A stretch of 48,168 bases of DNA from Spirogloea muscicola (Eukaryota; Streptophyta; Zygnematophyceae; Spirogloeales; Spirogloeaceae). The notes below the pieces were generated by a model that saw nothing but the letters and a program-made list of their open reading frames with translations, made no database searches and was not told the origin of the DNA. The DNA is taken from the NCBI GenBank assembly GCA_009602725.1, contig WELB01000073.1, forward strand, positions 265,027 through 313,194, in the 5' to 3' direction. Positions 1 to 11,900 of this stretch are shown one piece after another (positions within the stretch are counted from its first letter, which is position 1; each line of letters begins with the position of its first letter). A program made the translations under genes and the position numbers.

Positions 1-249
1 GCGGGGCCGCCGGCCCACCGCGCCCGCACCCGGCCCACCATTCCGCCGGCCGCCGCCGCCGCCGCAGCGCGGACTGGCCAGCCCGAGGGGGGCGTCGTCC
101 GGGCGATCGTGCCAAGTCACGGGACAAGTGGCTCTCTCTCTGGACCCGGCGGCGGAGCGCGCAGTGTGACGTTGAGCGCATCGAGTGGCTCAAGGCTCTC
201 GCTTGACAAGCGTGCGCGTGAGCCGAAGGGGAGGTCCGAATCAAGCCTT

Positions 250-421
250 ACTCACTGCTCAGGCAAAAGCTTGTGCGGAAGAAGCTCGTTACTATCCTCT
301 GGGCCTTGCCTTGCATCTGCGTGCTGGCCGTGCTCTCGCCGCGGCCTCCGGCTTTCGTCAGGGGGATAGTTTACCGGCAGCTAGTCTGTCGGATGTGAGG
401 CTCCTCACTCGTAACTACTAA
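250..421 (+). mobile_element. LINE ORF2 C-terminal fragment (3' end)
   Basis: The translated segment contains the family C-terminal motif LHLRAGRALAAASGFRQGD and ends LLTRNY-stop. The same ending recurs at about a dozen places in this window. It corresponds to the last residues of a non-LTR retrotransposon polyprotein; the longest copies here are at 17.3-18.1 and 23.6-24.0 kb. The fragment is far too short to be functional. It runs directly into the 200-bp tail module at 376-570. Confidence 0.7.
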
Positions 422-570
422 GTGGTCCATCCTCCCCCGTTCTGCCATAGCCTCTTCAGGCCCCGCAGTCGCTGCTTAGCTCGTACTTTGGCCCCTTCGA
501 ACCTTGTCAATTCTTTTCGGGCTGGCTTCTCACAGCCCTTGCCCCCATTGGGAGAGCCACTTCTTCTGGG
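376..570 (+). repeat. LINE-tail module R1 (about 195 bp)
   Basis: This is a near-identical copy of 14655-14845. Further copies or parts lie at 23390-23500, 31240-31350, 32258-32420, 32425-32640 (inverted), 36850-36960 and 37085-37230. It starts in the last LINE codons and carries the landmarks AGCCTCTTCAGGCCCCGCAG and CCCCTTCGAACCTTGTCAAT. It ends in a hairpin module (GGGCTGGCTTCTCACAGCCC) followed by CCCCCATTGGGAGAGCCACTT. I interpret it as LINE 3' UTR sequence. Confidence 0.75.
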
Positions 571-675
571 CCACTCTGGGCCGCTTACAGCCATCGCCCT
601 CTTCTGGTAGCGTCTTTCTTCAAGAACGGGTGCTATACGAAGCGAAGCCCCGTGCTGAGTGGGAGAGGCTCTTCC

Positions 676-963
676 ATCTACGGCAGCTACGGAACGAAGT
701 GGTCTTCCCTCCTCCATCGCCTGGCACTGCATGTCGATGCCCGCTGACGTAGTCGGGCGGGTAGCTTGGGGCATTCTAGCGTCCCGCAAGCCATCGTTGC
801 ATGCTATAGAATGCGGCTATCATTGAGTCTACAGCGCTCCCAGGCACTCGCGATACACCAGCATGCTGGTCGTGCATTGGCCCAGGCTAATGGCCTCCGT
901 GGTGGTGGTTTGGCGCCTCAGTATAGCTTGTCAGGTATGCATGTGCTCACTCGGGGTTATTAG
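676..963 (+). mobile_element. LINE ORF2 C-terminal fragment, degenerate
   Basis: Read with frameshifts, it encodes a YG..GTKWSSLLHRLALHV segment, then MRLSLSLQRSQALAIHQ and HAGRALAQANG, ending HVLTRGY-stop. A sister copy of the same subfamily is at 37288-37575. An in-frame stop and a frame change show it is dead. The LQRS.A..H.RAGRALA block is the C-terminal signature shared with the intact-looking copy at 23585-24040. Confidence 0.7.
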
Positions 964-1063
964 TGTCCCCCTTAGCCAGCTCATTACCCAGTTAACAGGT
1001 AATTTGTAAGGCTAGAATTGGCCTCCCTTTTAAATTGCATGCGCACCGCGCGTCTTCTCTCTT
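964..1063 (+). repeat. LINE 3' tail plus module B
   Basis: After the stop codon the sequence TTAGCCAGCTCATTACCCAG and GTTAACAGG is shared with 37576-37635, and in inverse orientation with 39775-39850. It is followed by module B, about 55 bp (AAGGCTAGAATTGGCCTCCC, then GCGCACCGCGCG and CTTCTCTCTT). Module B recurs at 5957-6012, 14296-14348, 37625-37672 and inverted at 39728-39775 and 42513-42550. Confidence 0.7.
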
Positions 1064-1092
1064 CCAGTAGAAGGAAGCGCGGCCCAATTGAC

Positions 1093-1190
1093 TGGTGGCT
1101 GTGAGATGCCAGCCCAAACCGGAATTGCTGGCAGGCGGATAGACGCCGCCCTGACGGAAGCCGGAGGCCACCGCCAAAGCGCGGCTGTAG
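1093..1190 (-). mobile_element. inverted LINE C-terminal/tail fragment
   Basis: The minus-strand translation reads ALAVASGFRQGGVYPPASN, the same motif as the plus-strand copies (ALAAASGFRQGD). It is followed by a hairpin module GGCTGGCATCTCACAGCC. It therefore faces the copy at 676-1063 head to head. Confidence 0.6.
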
Positions 1191-1239
1191 AGGGCGATGG
1201 CTGTGGATGTGGCTGTGGAGAGGAAAGGTGCGCGGTGCG

Positions 1240-1870
1240 CTTGTAATTAAAAGGGATGCCAATCCGAGCCTACAGAAGTCCTGGTAAAGGGGCAATGAGC
1301 TTGGTAAGGGGGTCACTAGTACCCACAAGTGAGCACATACATATCCGACAGAGAGGAGCTAAGGCAACTCTCTGCAGAAGCCGGCTGAAGGGGGACCTCA
1401 GTACCACGAGTGAGCACATACAGATCCGACAAGCTACCTTGGGGAGCCGGAGAACCGCCACGGCGCATGTTCATACGTTTTGGGCTGGCTTCTCACAGCC
1501 TTAGAAAGTGAGCTCTTCCAATATTGCCTCAAAAGTCGAACAGCTGTTTCGTTTTAGGCTATTCTTATCTGGACTGGCTCATTATAGCCTTTGTCCCCTT
1601 CAGCTTAGCAGCCTGCTCCAGGGGGTGGCGATCACGACCAGACACCGCACGTAAGGCTTCCCGCATTTCTTGGTGACACGCATGATGCCCGACGCCTCTT
1701 TGCCAGATGGTTCGCAGCCTCACAAACTACGCCAAACAAATAGGAGAGAAAGTTCTTCCCAACAGGGGGGTGATGGCTGTGAAAGCCCAGCCCAACGAAG
1801 GATGGGCAAGGGTCCAAAGGGGCCGAGTTGTGCTGTATCACACATCTGGCTTCTGAAATGATTGTAAAGT
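1240..1870. repeat. mixed degenerate hairpin modules and LINE-tail debris
   Basis: The stretch has two similar blocks carrying GAGTGAGCACATACA followed by TCCGACA (1323-1352 and 1409-1432), which are inverted LINE 3' ends. Hairpin modules occur at 1481-1502 (plus orientation) and 1768-1790 (minus orientation, GGCTGTGAAAGCCCAGCC). No gene is visible. Confidence 0.5.
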
Positions 1871-2018
1871 GCAGTGCAGCATCCAGAGTCCGAGGACTCT
1901 GCAGATAAGCAGCTCCCATGCATCAAAAGCATGACGAGCACTTCCACCGCCCAATTGATAGTATAGTTGTATGGCACAAGGCATTTGGGCTTCATCTTGG
2001 TGCTGAAACAGCTAAGTT

Positions 2019-2052
2019 TCTGCTGGGGGAGGGGGGGGTGGGGGGGGAGAGG
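2019..2052 (+). repeat. G-rich tract downstream of the GRDP stop
   Basis: Runs of 5, 8 and 8 guanines separated by single bases lie 110-140 bp 3' of the GRDP stop codon, on the strand opposite the gene. The gene strand therefore carries a C-rich tract there. It could form a quadruplex on the non-transcribed side. Function is not shown. Confidence 0.6.
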
Positions 2053-2157
2053 GGAAGAACTGTGGTAAGGGTGCGTACTCTGTAGAGTGGTCCCCTACTT
2101 ACAGGGGCCAAACGATAAGCAACTGACGCAAATGTATATAAGCTGTAACTATCCTCA

Positions 2158-5100
2158 TCAACTTCCACCGCCGCACCCGCCTCCGCCGCCGGTGCACCCA
2201 CCTCCTCCACCGCAACCGCCGCCGCCTCCACAGCTGGCGCCGCACCCGCCCCCACCACAACCGCCTCCTCCAGCAGCTGCTGCGCCAGCATACACTGGAT
2301 AGGATGTAGCGTACCACCAGTGTGCAGCCGCCAACTTGTCACTTCCGTGCAACTCGCCATTGCTGGCATAAGCGCCATACCCATGCCTTCTCTCAATCAT
2401 CACAGCACCTGCAGAGCATTCAGGGCAACGCTTGGATTCATTTTGCATCATTGCCACTTCACTGAGCCCGATGGAACATGCAGGGCATCATGATGCTCAG
2501 AAACAATTCGTCAGACTGTCCCGTGTAACAAACAATGAGGAGAGGGACGCTCTTGAATGTAGAAGCCTCTATTTAGTGAAAATGAATTTGAATTTGTGCA
2601 AATGAGAAACAATAGAAGCAAGTATATGCTAAGGATAATTACACTGTGCACAAAGTTATTTGTTCGAAGCAGCACAGTGTTACCTAGGTTGTCTCTCGCA
2701 TCGATGTTGCGAGCCCTAAACTTGTGCAGGCTGGCAGCTGGAGCGAGCAGGTTGACACCTTTCCAGGCAAGCAGGCACTGAGAGATGGCATTGCTCAACA
2801 ACAGCACAAGCACAATGTCCTCATCGTTGTGAACCTGGCCAAAGCAAGAGCCATCAATCAGCAACGGCAGTGGTCAAGTCAATGCCAAGAAAGCCCCTGT
2901 CCTTACTGCGTGCCATCTTTACTCTGTCACATTGACAGCGGGACATCACAATCTACCTCAACTGCTCCAGCCTGAAAATTAAGAAGAGCGGTTGCTCGAC
3001 CGTGAGGGAACTCGGGTGTGTAACGTATTAGAGTCGCACACGCCAGCTCCTCCTCTTGTCTTGGGTTCACGACCTGATAGTGCAACTGACAGCCCAAGAC
3101 GAGCCTCACAAATTCGAACGGGCTCCCAACCTGGCCATTCCAGTCAGTCCCACCCACAGAGGAAGACAAGGTCAGTCGAAAGCTGTCAATCAATTGGCAG
3201 GTCAGTGGGCCATCAGTCAGCAATCCAAATGGTTCAAGCTAGATTTCGGATTGTCAAGACACTTCCACGACAATGCCTCAAGAAAGCTCAAGCTCGGAGT
3301 CCTGAAACGTGGAAGAAGCGTACATTTCTTCCTCTCTGCCATGGTCAAAGCAGTCATTGCAGTCTTCACTCGCTTTCACTTTCTGAAGCACTTGAGATCT
3401 TGAAGCAAGCTCTAAGTAACTCAGCGACTGGGGATGAGCTGAATCTTATATTAATGTAACACCTGCTTATCTTAAGCACACCCAAGTCCAATAGGAGCCA
3501 ATGTGCTTACCTTGCCATCTGGAGTCAGATTGAAAGTCAAGCTCCTCTCCCAGCCTGCAGTGCTTGTTGCTCGAGAGATGCTGAAGATACTATCTTTCAA
3601 CTTCCACCTACTTTCCAGGGCCACACTTTCTGCCCCTGCAAAGCTCTTGACTTCCTTCGCCACGCCTATCACTTGTTCTGGCCGGCAAATGCAATGCACT
3701 GACAAATATCAGAGCTGCATTATGACGCTATCTTCACTAATCCATGCGTGCTGCTCATCACAATGAAACGGCACGACTGCCTTCTCCATACTGATAGACA
3801 GCACATAGGGCAGCGGATGTTGAGGACTCATACAAAGCACTTAGACTGGACCCCCCATGGTCTGCATATGCACGCACTTGAGATTACATACATCTGCATG
3901 TACATTCACCTGGGGCTTTGGATGTGACCACAACTTTGCCGCCTTTCTCTGGACCAACCTCGTTGGCACTGTTTATCCAGCCGCCCAGATGAACCATGAT
4001 GACTTTCTCAGCTACAGGCTTCAGCATGACAAGTCCTGGTGACCAAGAGCCCTGAGCAAGCCTGCAATTGATTGCTCAATAGCTGAATGAGGTTAGGAGG
4101 CCTTATCTGAGTCCTGGCTAAAGGGCGATGTGTCCCTCATTGTCAAGCATTGGCCAAAGACCATATTTGAGCACTCCTACGTTTCTGGACAACATTGTGA
4201 TGATGAACGTCACAGAGCTACATACACTCAAAGCCCACGGCTTCAGTCCCAACCAGATATGATCAACTCAAACTTTGCACAGCATGCAAGGCATCCGGCT
4301 ATTTCATGTCTTCTTGGGCATGCCTGCAAGCTGGACTGAGATTTTATGTACTCACTGCACTCTTATGACAAACTGCTCCTTATGTGTGTGGTCCACAACT
4401 GTCCCCGCCATCCACCTGCCTTCTTGCGTCCGCTTTGTAGCCAGGGCCAACTTGGAGGAGAGCTTAACTCCTTCGTCATCTGTGGCCTTAGCTGCAATCT
4501 GCACAAGACATCAGCCTCCAGTTGTCAGGATATGCATTCCTGTGATATTGTTTCATGGCGAAGTCCCCAGACATGTATAACTCCAGCATGAGCTACTAAC
4601 CCAGCTAACCGACTGCCCATATCTTGAAGTACATCGTCTGCCTAATCTGTTAGAGTACGCTCTCTGACCTGCATGAGAAGATGGGGGCCTTGCGCAGGTG
4701 GTGTGATTGATGCAGATATGAGGAGACAAGGGCTTGAATCACTTAAGGGTTTCTCTGTCTGCAAAAAGATCCAAAATGGCACCCGTCAGACCTTGACTCT
4801 ACATGCTTGAAGACAAGCAGCTCCATCTGTACAGAATGGTGGAAATATGGATGACATAATCGATTCACTGTGACTATCACGTACTTTGGCGGGCTCGGAC
4901 AGTGGAATGAAGTCGTCAACAGACATTGCTGGCGTATTTAGCAAGGAGTTCCAATCCAGGGAAGCAGAGCCCACAAGCTTTGACTTCTTTAGGCCCTTGA
5001 AAATGCCAGTGGGTCGAGAGCGGAGTTCAAGGACGAGGCCCCTTGTTGCGAGCTCTGCCTGTGAAGACGCTCGTCAAGTGTTACGTCCGGAAGGTAACAA

Positions 5101-7426
5101 ATTCAAGCTGACCAGATCAAATGCAGCATAGCTTAGCAGTAGCACTTGGCCACATGTCGACATTAATTTTATGGTGGAATGTACTCAGATTCTAATTCGA
5201 ATAGTGTAGAGCAAGCACAAGGAGGACCGAGCATCGTACTTATTACTGCACTCACTTGAAAGGCAAAGGCTTGTCCCCACTGGGGTGGGGCTCGCTCATT
5301 TGAATCCTTGGTTTCAAGCACCAGCCGACTACACCTGAATGCCGATCTAATCTGCACAAATAACGGACCAAGCTTGGTGACACCTGGCACATTGCGCGCC
5401 TCCTTGATGGCCATGTGAACCTGGAGCAATAGAAATCAACATTGTCAGTGGTTCTTCACAAGTGCAGCCCAGCCATAGCAGAATAGCAGATGTCTTTTAT
5501 CGAACACAGCAATGTTAGTGATGAAAAACACTTCATCGAAGGCAGGCATCACTTAAGGTCAGCGCAAACGAACCTTCACAAGCTGCCTTGAGGACAAGCC
5601 ATAAGCGGCATTGACATTGACAGACTGAGCAGGTGCAAGCCAACTCAGTGGCACCCCCAGCACGTGGTCTGCACATCTCATGGCTCCTGCCCTCTCATAG
5701 GTCGTTCCAAATGTGGCCTCCCATAGTTCTTGAGTGCTCTGAAAGGCCGCGTCAAGTCTCTTCTGGCCCTCGGCATCTTCACTGTCAGTGTCATCATGGT
5801 CAAGGATTCTGCCAAGAAGCTCCATGGTATCTTGGGCATAAGCAAGTGGTGATAGCTGGACACAGACCAAGCAGTTGTACTCAGGTGAGACTTCCTGCAC
5901 TTCATGCTTTGTGTCCACTGCTTGTATTTTGCTTGTATAGTGTGTCCACTATTTGTAAGGCTAGAATTGGCCTCCCTTTCACTTTCAAGCGCACCGCGCG
6001 CCTTCTCTCTTGTGCAAGCACATATGAGGTCATGCAACACAAAAGAGGTGATGCCACTACCATGTGTTCATGTATTGCGGGGCCAACACCTTAACGGGGA
6101 CAACGTCCAACAAGACCTTTACAAAGATAATGAGGAAGCACAGACCTGGTGAGCATGCCACATGAGGTCAATGTCATAGGTTGGAACGCAGAAGGACTTC
6201 CCTCCAGTAATCTGCAGGAGATAGAGAAAAGACTTGTAGCGCGCCATTGAGATCTTCAAGTAGCTGCTGTCCCCCATGTGGGGCCTCGACACCTGCTTCG
6301 CAGAAGGGGCCGCATGAGGATGCCGTCCTTGGCATGTGCTTTTGACGACAACCAACAAGTACTCCTTTTGTTGACACCTGCAGTATCTCTCTCTCAACGG
6401 CAGACTCTCTTGACATGCTGCAGACTTCCATACAATGTGGTGCATTGCATCAGAGTAGCCTTTGCATTGGAAACCTGATGATAGAACGGACTCTGACGTG
6501 ACACCGCCCGTGTCAGGTTGTACTCAAATCTTGTTTGTACATACTGATCATTTCCAGCTCCCAGCTTCAGCGCGTCCAGCTCTGGCCAGTATTGCTCCTC
6601 GGGATACTGCTGCTCCCACAGCTTGATTGCAGCATCTCTTGCAGCAGTCTCTCGGTCGGGAGAAATTGAGGTCATGGTCATGACCCTTTGAAAGGACGCC
6701 TGACAGTCCTTGGCGTAAGCCAGCTGCGCAGGAGGGTTGTCGGCGCAACGAAAGAGTAAGACTGGCAGTCATGCATTGCTGACTAAGTGTCATCGTGTGC
6801 TCAACTTCCAGTCTCAAGCACACCACTCGATCAAGAATGTAGGATCAGCGTACACCTCTCAAGTGCAGGAGCTAGTGCAGTTACGAGCACTGAGCACTAT
6901 GGAGATGCACATCATCTTACCGGCGCCAGCATGTGACAATGCCAGATCCAGTGCACGTCGAGCGGCGGCAGGAGCTCCTCCGCATCTGGATAGGCCGCCA
7001 GCATGGGCATCCAGCACTGCTCGTACCTGGCACGAGAGTTTGAGTTCGACCAACAATGTCAATTTGCAGCAGAGGGTCCCTCAATGATGGTCACGGCATG
7101 ATGCAACTTTCATGATAGTCCATATGGCCCCGCGATTGTTTCAGCATATAAGCGAGGATAGCCAGGATAAGGATGAGATGGCATCCTGCCCTTAATGAGC
7201 TGGCCACTGCATACGGCTTCAGTGACTCGCGTGCCCACCTCCTCACGGCATTGGCAACGACCGGGCCGTCGCCGTGGAGGCTGGGGAAGCGGTCGACCGC
7301 CGCCAGGAAGCGCAGCTGCCGCCTCGCCAGCTCCACGAGGTCCACGCTGACGCGGATGCCCTCGGCAGCCGCGCGGGCCACCGCCGCCGCATCCTTCGAA
7401 GGCCTGGCGGCGCCCGGGCGGCTCAT
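2158..7426 (-). CDS. Glycine-rich domain-containing protein (DUF1399/GRDP family)
   Basis: Fourteen exons read from the minus strand: 7426-7239, 7026-6921, 6723-6475, 6292-6146, 5855-5574, 5420-5256, 5058-4885, 4758-4669, 4498-4356, 4061-3910, 3698-3511, 3130-2957, 2834-2759 and 2456-2158. All phases join, giving 810 aa, the size of plant GRDP1/2. The start is the first ATG after an in-frame stop. The DUF1399 part shows RRQLRFLAAVDRFPSLH, PPLDVHWIWHCHMLAP, SRQSPFY and FCVPTYDIDLMWHAHQ; the paired W-H-x-H motifs are the family hallmark. A C2-like middle region follows (KEARNVPGVTKLGPLFVQI, FKGLKKSKL). Then come RYTPEFPHGRATALLNF, DEDIVLVLLLSNAISQCL and a Cys-containing Gly-rich tail. Plant relatives are linked to stress, auxin response and RNA binding; the biochemical activity is unknown. 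The acceptor of the last exon (GAAG) is weak and could be wrong. Confidence 0.9.
5957..6012 (+). repeat. module B copy in GRDP intron 4
   Basis: The block from AGGCTAGAATTGGCCTCCC to CGCGCGCCTTCTCTCTT matches the module at 1011-1063. It lies inside the intron between exons ending at 6146 and starting at 5855, in the antisense direction to the gene. It shows that LINE-tail debris is tolerated in introns here. Confidence 0.75.
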
Positions 7427-7429
7427 CAC

Positions 7430-7509
7430 GACGTGCGTAGCCGTACGCCGCAGGTCCCGGTCGAAGCCAGGCGCCGTGAGCTGGTCCTATCGTGGCCGTC
7501 GAGCTGCGA

Positions 7510-7543
<34 letters not shown>

Positions 7544-7850
7544 NCGGGCTCGGCTCGCGCGCCGCGCTCTCCGCCGCGCGTCGCGGGCGCAGAAGCGGCG
7601 CCTGGTCCTGCTCAGGAGTCGTCACGAGTCCGGGGAGCTCCTCCGAGGGAGCCGCCGTTATCTCCCGCGGCCCGCCGTCTTCTAGGGACCCCATCAAGGC
7701 ACCCTCGGATGGCTGCCTCGGCTCCCGCAACAATGTCGGCACACCGATCGGTCGAGAAATCATCGGTGACGGCGCGGCCAGCCGCCGTTTGCTGGCGAAG
7801 CTTCCGCAGCTCCACCCTCCCACACCCCCCTCGCTTCGCGACAAACGAGC
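7430..7850 (-). promoter_or_regulatory. GC-rich 5' flank of GRDP with GCC run
   Basis: About 400 bp of very GC-rich sequence sits just upstream of the GRDP ATG, including a (GCC)n run at 7511-7545 broken by an N at 7543. An in-frame stop near 7490 separates it from the coding frame. It is therefore likely 5' UTR or core promoter rather than coding. Long open frames here, on both strands, reflect base composition. No TATA-like element is obvious. Confidence 0.4.
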
Positions 7851-7974
7851 GCGACAGAGTCCCGCGGCTCCCTGCAGTCTACGCTCAGGGCAGTCAACGG
7901 GTGGTGGTCAACGGCTCAGCGCCTGGATTCGCTCTGCCGATCATGGAAAACAATTAAAGCGCTTCCAGATTGAC

Positions 7975-8360
7975 GGCAGTGGCGGTGAGAGGCCAGCCCA
8001 GAGTCATGGACAAGGTCTGAAAGGGGCCGGATTGGCGCAAAACAGCAAGATACCAACCTCTAATAAGACGATGACAATAATGATAAGAAGCAAGTGGGCT
8101 CCCATTATCCTCTAGTCAGTAAGTTCAAGCCGGAAGAAGTATGGGGCGCAAAGGTGTCGCCCTGACGGGACCCGGAGGCAGCAGCCAAGGCGCGGCCTGC
8201 ACGCCAGTCGACGGCAGAGGCAAGGGACCTCTGCAGGGAGATGGCCAGGCGCATCCTGAACACTTGAGCAAGCGACCGGCCGGCATCGGAGCCGCGAAGC
8301 CACTCCACCACGGCCGTGGCAGTTGGACACATGCGTATGTGTTCCAGAAGGCACTTCCGC
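7975..8360 (-). mobile_element. inverted LINE C-terminal fragment with tail
   Basis: The minus-strand translation from about 8360 contains SLAQVFRMRLAISLQRSLAS, then WRAGRALAAASGSRQGD, and ends LNLLTRG-stop near 8105. This is almost identical to the C-terminus of the 23.6-24.0 kb copy. Tail and hairpin sequence (GAGAGGCCAGCCCAGAG) continues to about 7975. It occupies the gap between the GRDP gene and the upstream membrane-protein gene. Confidence 0.7.
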
Positions 8361-8904
8361 GACAGGTCAAGCGCCACCTTTCTCCACAATTGGGGCAGCT
8401 GCAACCTCTGACGAAAATGAGCAGCACTAGCCTGCTCCCCAATACAATAACGTGGCTCACATTGACGAGTGACACCTGCACTTGCAGGATTGTAGCTTGC
8501 CCAAAGTGGGATCCCCCTTCCCTTGTAACCAAGGTCAAAAGGCATCGGCGGCTTGCATGCAGCGGCAGTGATGGATCGAAAGGTCTGTTCATCAGCATAA
8601 TCACAGTCGATTACAATGCCGCTGATTGTAGAGCAGCTGATCATGCTACGGCTGGGTCATAATGAGACAGAGTCATATCACCTATATTTCCTCTTGACTT
8701 GCTTGCCTACAAATCTAGCCTGATACCTTGCCAGCAATACAATACGTGGACCAAGGACGTGGCTACTTTTTACATTGTGCGGGAAGAGGAACACAAACTA
8801 AGAGTAACAAGAAGGTCCCTCTAACCCAAGGGACATCTGCAGACCTGCTTAAATATCAACGAAGACAAGATATGCTCGCATAGCAAAGGGCACAAATGTG
8901 CAGA

Positions 8905-11900
8905 CTAAAGGTCGCTATGTGGCCGGAAGCGCTGGATGACATTTTCCAACATGGACTCTGCTCGAAGGAAGTCGTCGCGGAAACGGCGATTGTAATCATA
9001 CAGGTCCACGCAATAGTTGTACATGGCCAACCTGACAACACACAGATCAGCTAGAATATTGTTAATGCTCATGCAGCCGCCTGGAAACATGACCTGGCGC
9101 ACAATGAAAACAATCAACAATGTAAACGAATACTTGTGTGCATTGTGGTGTTGCCAGTCATACTTACTTGTCTGGAGGAGTGTCGTCTTTTTCTTCCTCA
9201 CCATCCACAGGGTTTTCCATTTCTGATAAGGGAACAGGATCAAATTCAGGGACTCGTGTCACTGAACAACTCAGATTACTTAGTGAGCATCTGCTCTCAC
9301 TTCTTAGTAGTTATATTGTATGCTCCAATGCCGTGGTTTCAAAGGAGCACCGGCTCATGAATGTCTTGTCAAGATCAGATGAAGCGCAGGTGAGAAGTAT
9401 GCACCTGGCACGCGAGGAAGTGGGTCCTTATGTGGGATCCATGATGGCAAGCGATTCTGGCGCACCAGTGAGCCCTTGTGAGATGATGCACTGCCCCACA
9501 CTTTCTGGTTGAGCCGCTTGCGCTTGAAGGGGGCCCTCTTCCCATCTTCCCCAATCCTGTCAGCCTCGATCTCGTCGGGCGTCTGGATGCTGGGAACAAT
9601 AATATGCGGTGTCCTCCCATGGAAATGGACGTGCGGCAAGTTTGGTCTCATCTGTAGAGGCAGCAAAGGTGGATACGTGCACGACCTACTCAGATGACAT
9701 GTTAAACGAGCATCTTCCAGGTAGGGTCAGAATAAGAGCCTAGCTGTGACCAGCATTCATGCAGGATGTACAATTTCATCACAGTGCAAAATGGACGTCA
9801 GGGAGGTGGGGTTGATTACATTCTGTGAAGCCGCCTTGAGGGCAGTGATGGGTGAGATAACGGTGTTGCCCATGGATGACACAGCCCTGTCAAAACCGCT
9901 GCGCTTGGGCTCCAGCAGTACCATCTGCTTGTTAACAGGAGTCGCGCCCTGCACTGGGTCGCCAGTAGCTGTCGGTCCTCCACCTGCAGCTTTGATGTCT
10001 TCCTCATATGGCAAGTCCTTCGCCCAAATTCCCTCCTGAGGCAGTGTTGACGTTTGTCTATTAGTATTTACGTGGTATGTGTACAAGACAGACTTCAGGT
10101 CAGCATACCTGCCCTAGAACCTCTGTCTATGGATAGAGTAACTCCTCCTTTCTCTCCAGTTAAAGTGCACCTTAAGGAGAAGCCAGCAGCAGCAGATATC
10201 TCATCTACTTGTGAGCAATCAAGCATGTGTATCTTAAACCTCCAATAAGTGAATCTCACTTCTGCACAACCGAAGTTTGGATAATTGGCTCAGATCTGTC
10301 TGTGCAGGGCAAGAGAGTACCCTTCCACTGTGCTTGTTGACATGCCGGAACATCTTCTGGAGCGTGGTGCGATCCTCATGCTTTAGGCCTGCACCGAGGG
10401 CCTTGGGCCGCGCCAGCAGCTGGATTCGCTCAGACGTGGGCGCCCCTTCGGATGAGTCCAGTGAGGACCCAAAGCTGCTGCGCGCAATGCTCCGCTTCCG
10501 AAGGCCGTCTTTGGTGGGGTCGTCTGCCGTGTGAGCCTTCTTGCTGTCTCCATTAAGGCTGCCGCCGTCAAGAGCGGCCGCTGGTAGCGACAGCACATTC
10601 TCCTTGCCAGGGGGGTCGATGCTTGAGCGCATGGACAACAGCAGCTCGTCCTCCATGCGGTGCCACCGGAAGCCATACAGCACATACACACGCAGCTGCA
10701 TAGCAGCGCCCCCAGCTAGGCTGGACGTCAGGAAGCCAGTATTATCACCAACACCGTGCAGGTCGGAAGCTTGGCAAGTCAAGCTAGCAAGCCACTCAGG
10801 TGGTTGCCAGACGCTGGACCCTTTGAATCAGTAGAACCATCTGGAGGGGCCAAAATTGATGCGTCACATGCAAGACGGGTTCTCCATCTAAGATGCATAA
10901 AGGGGCAGTGCCTGTGAGCACCTTGTGCCAGCGTTTGCGCGCGGTACGCTTGTTGTGCAGCTTGTTGATCATCTTGTATTCGTGCCGGAAGAAGTACATG
11001 TGCAGCTCCATCTGCAGGGGGAGAGGGAGAGAGTGCACAGGTGAGGACCATGCCAGGATGTGAAAGGACTTCGGGAAGGGCCGTCGAGCATAGGCGTGCA
11101 GTCGTGCAGACGATGGAATGCCGGCTGCAGTCACTACGTTCGTGCTGCTTGACTATAAGATTTCCAAGGGGCTTTTGTTGCTACAAAGCTGTGCACACCT
11201 GCAGCTGGATCAGCGCGAACACCGTGATGCTGAGGATGTAGATACCGCCAATCTTGGAAAGGAAGGTCACTACGCAGCCGCACAGTCACGCCGTACGTTG
11301 GTGGCCTTGTCAGTCCAAGCTAGCCCGACAGAAAGGAGCAGTCACACTCCAAGACAGGTAGCAATAGTGACCGAGCATGAGCTGTAAGCAGCAGCATGGT
11401 AGTACACATACGAGTGGACACTGGTATCACTCAAGGCAGGCGACATGCTGCTTGGAAAGGACTGGTCAAGGTACAGAGGAGGAAGGACTGGCGTCAATGT
11501 TAGTTTCTCAGGCGGAGGGGAGGGAGGCGGAGGCGCTATACATACAGGGACCCTGGTCAATGTTGTTGTCGGTGTGTGTCTCAGCAATATAAGAGGACAA
11601 TATCTCAACCCGCATGGTGACGAGCACCCGGCCACTGGAGGGGGACACCAGGGCCGTCGCCAGGTCTGCCATGCTGGTGGTATACGACCCCGAAGTGAAC
11701 TGGTGAAATGTGACCTGCATTTGCTTCAAGTTGTTGTGGTCCTTGAAGCGGTGCGGCAGCAGGCGGAAGTGCAGTATGCTGCTTAGATTGCCCCGCAATG
11801 TCGCGTCTGGCGCAAAAGTGCCATTGGAGCCTGCTCTCACCTGCAAGAGCGCAGCCGCCATTGCAGACAGTGTGTGGAGGTGCTTGTCAGCAAGGCTCCA

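Noticed and set aside
2087-2302. Plus-strand Pro-rich peptide (PPPPP runs)
   Set aside because: It is the antisense of the Gly-rich C-terminus of the GRDP gene.
7110-7844. Long minus-strand frame (about 240 codons) with a poly-Ala stretch
   Set aside because: Its frame differs from the GRDP first exon, it crosses the GCC run and the N, and it has no motif. It is a composition artefact.
10234-10320. Ending the membrane-protein gene at the in-frame stop near 10234
   Set aside because: A GTACTC donor at 10320 joins in phase to further same-strand exons that look coding down to 8905. The last residues before that stop look like intron translation. Not excluded without RNA.
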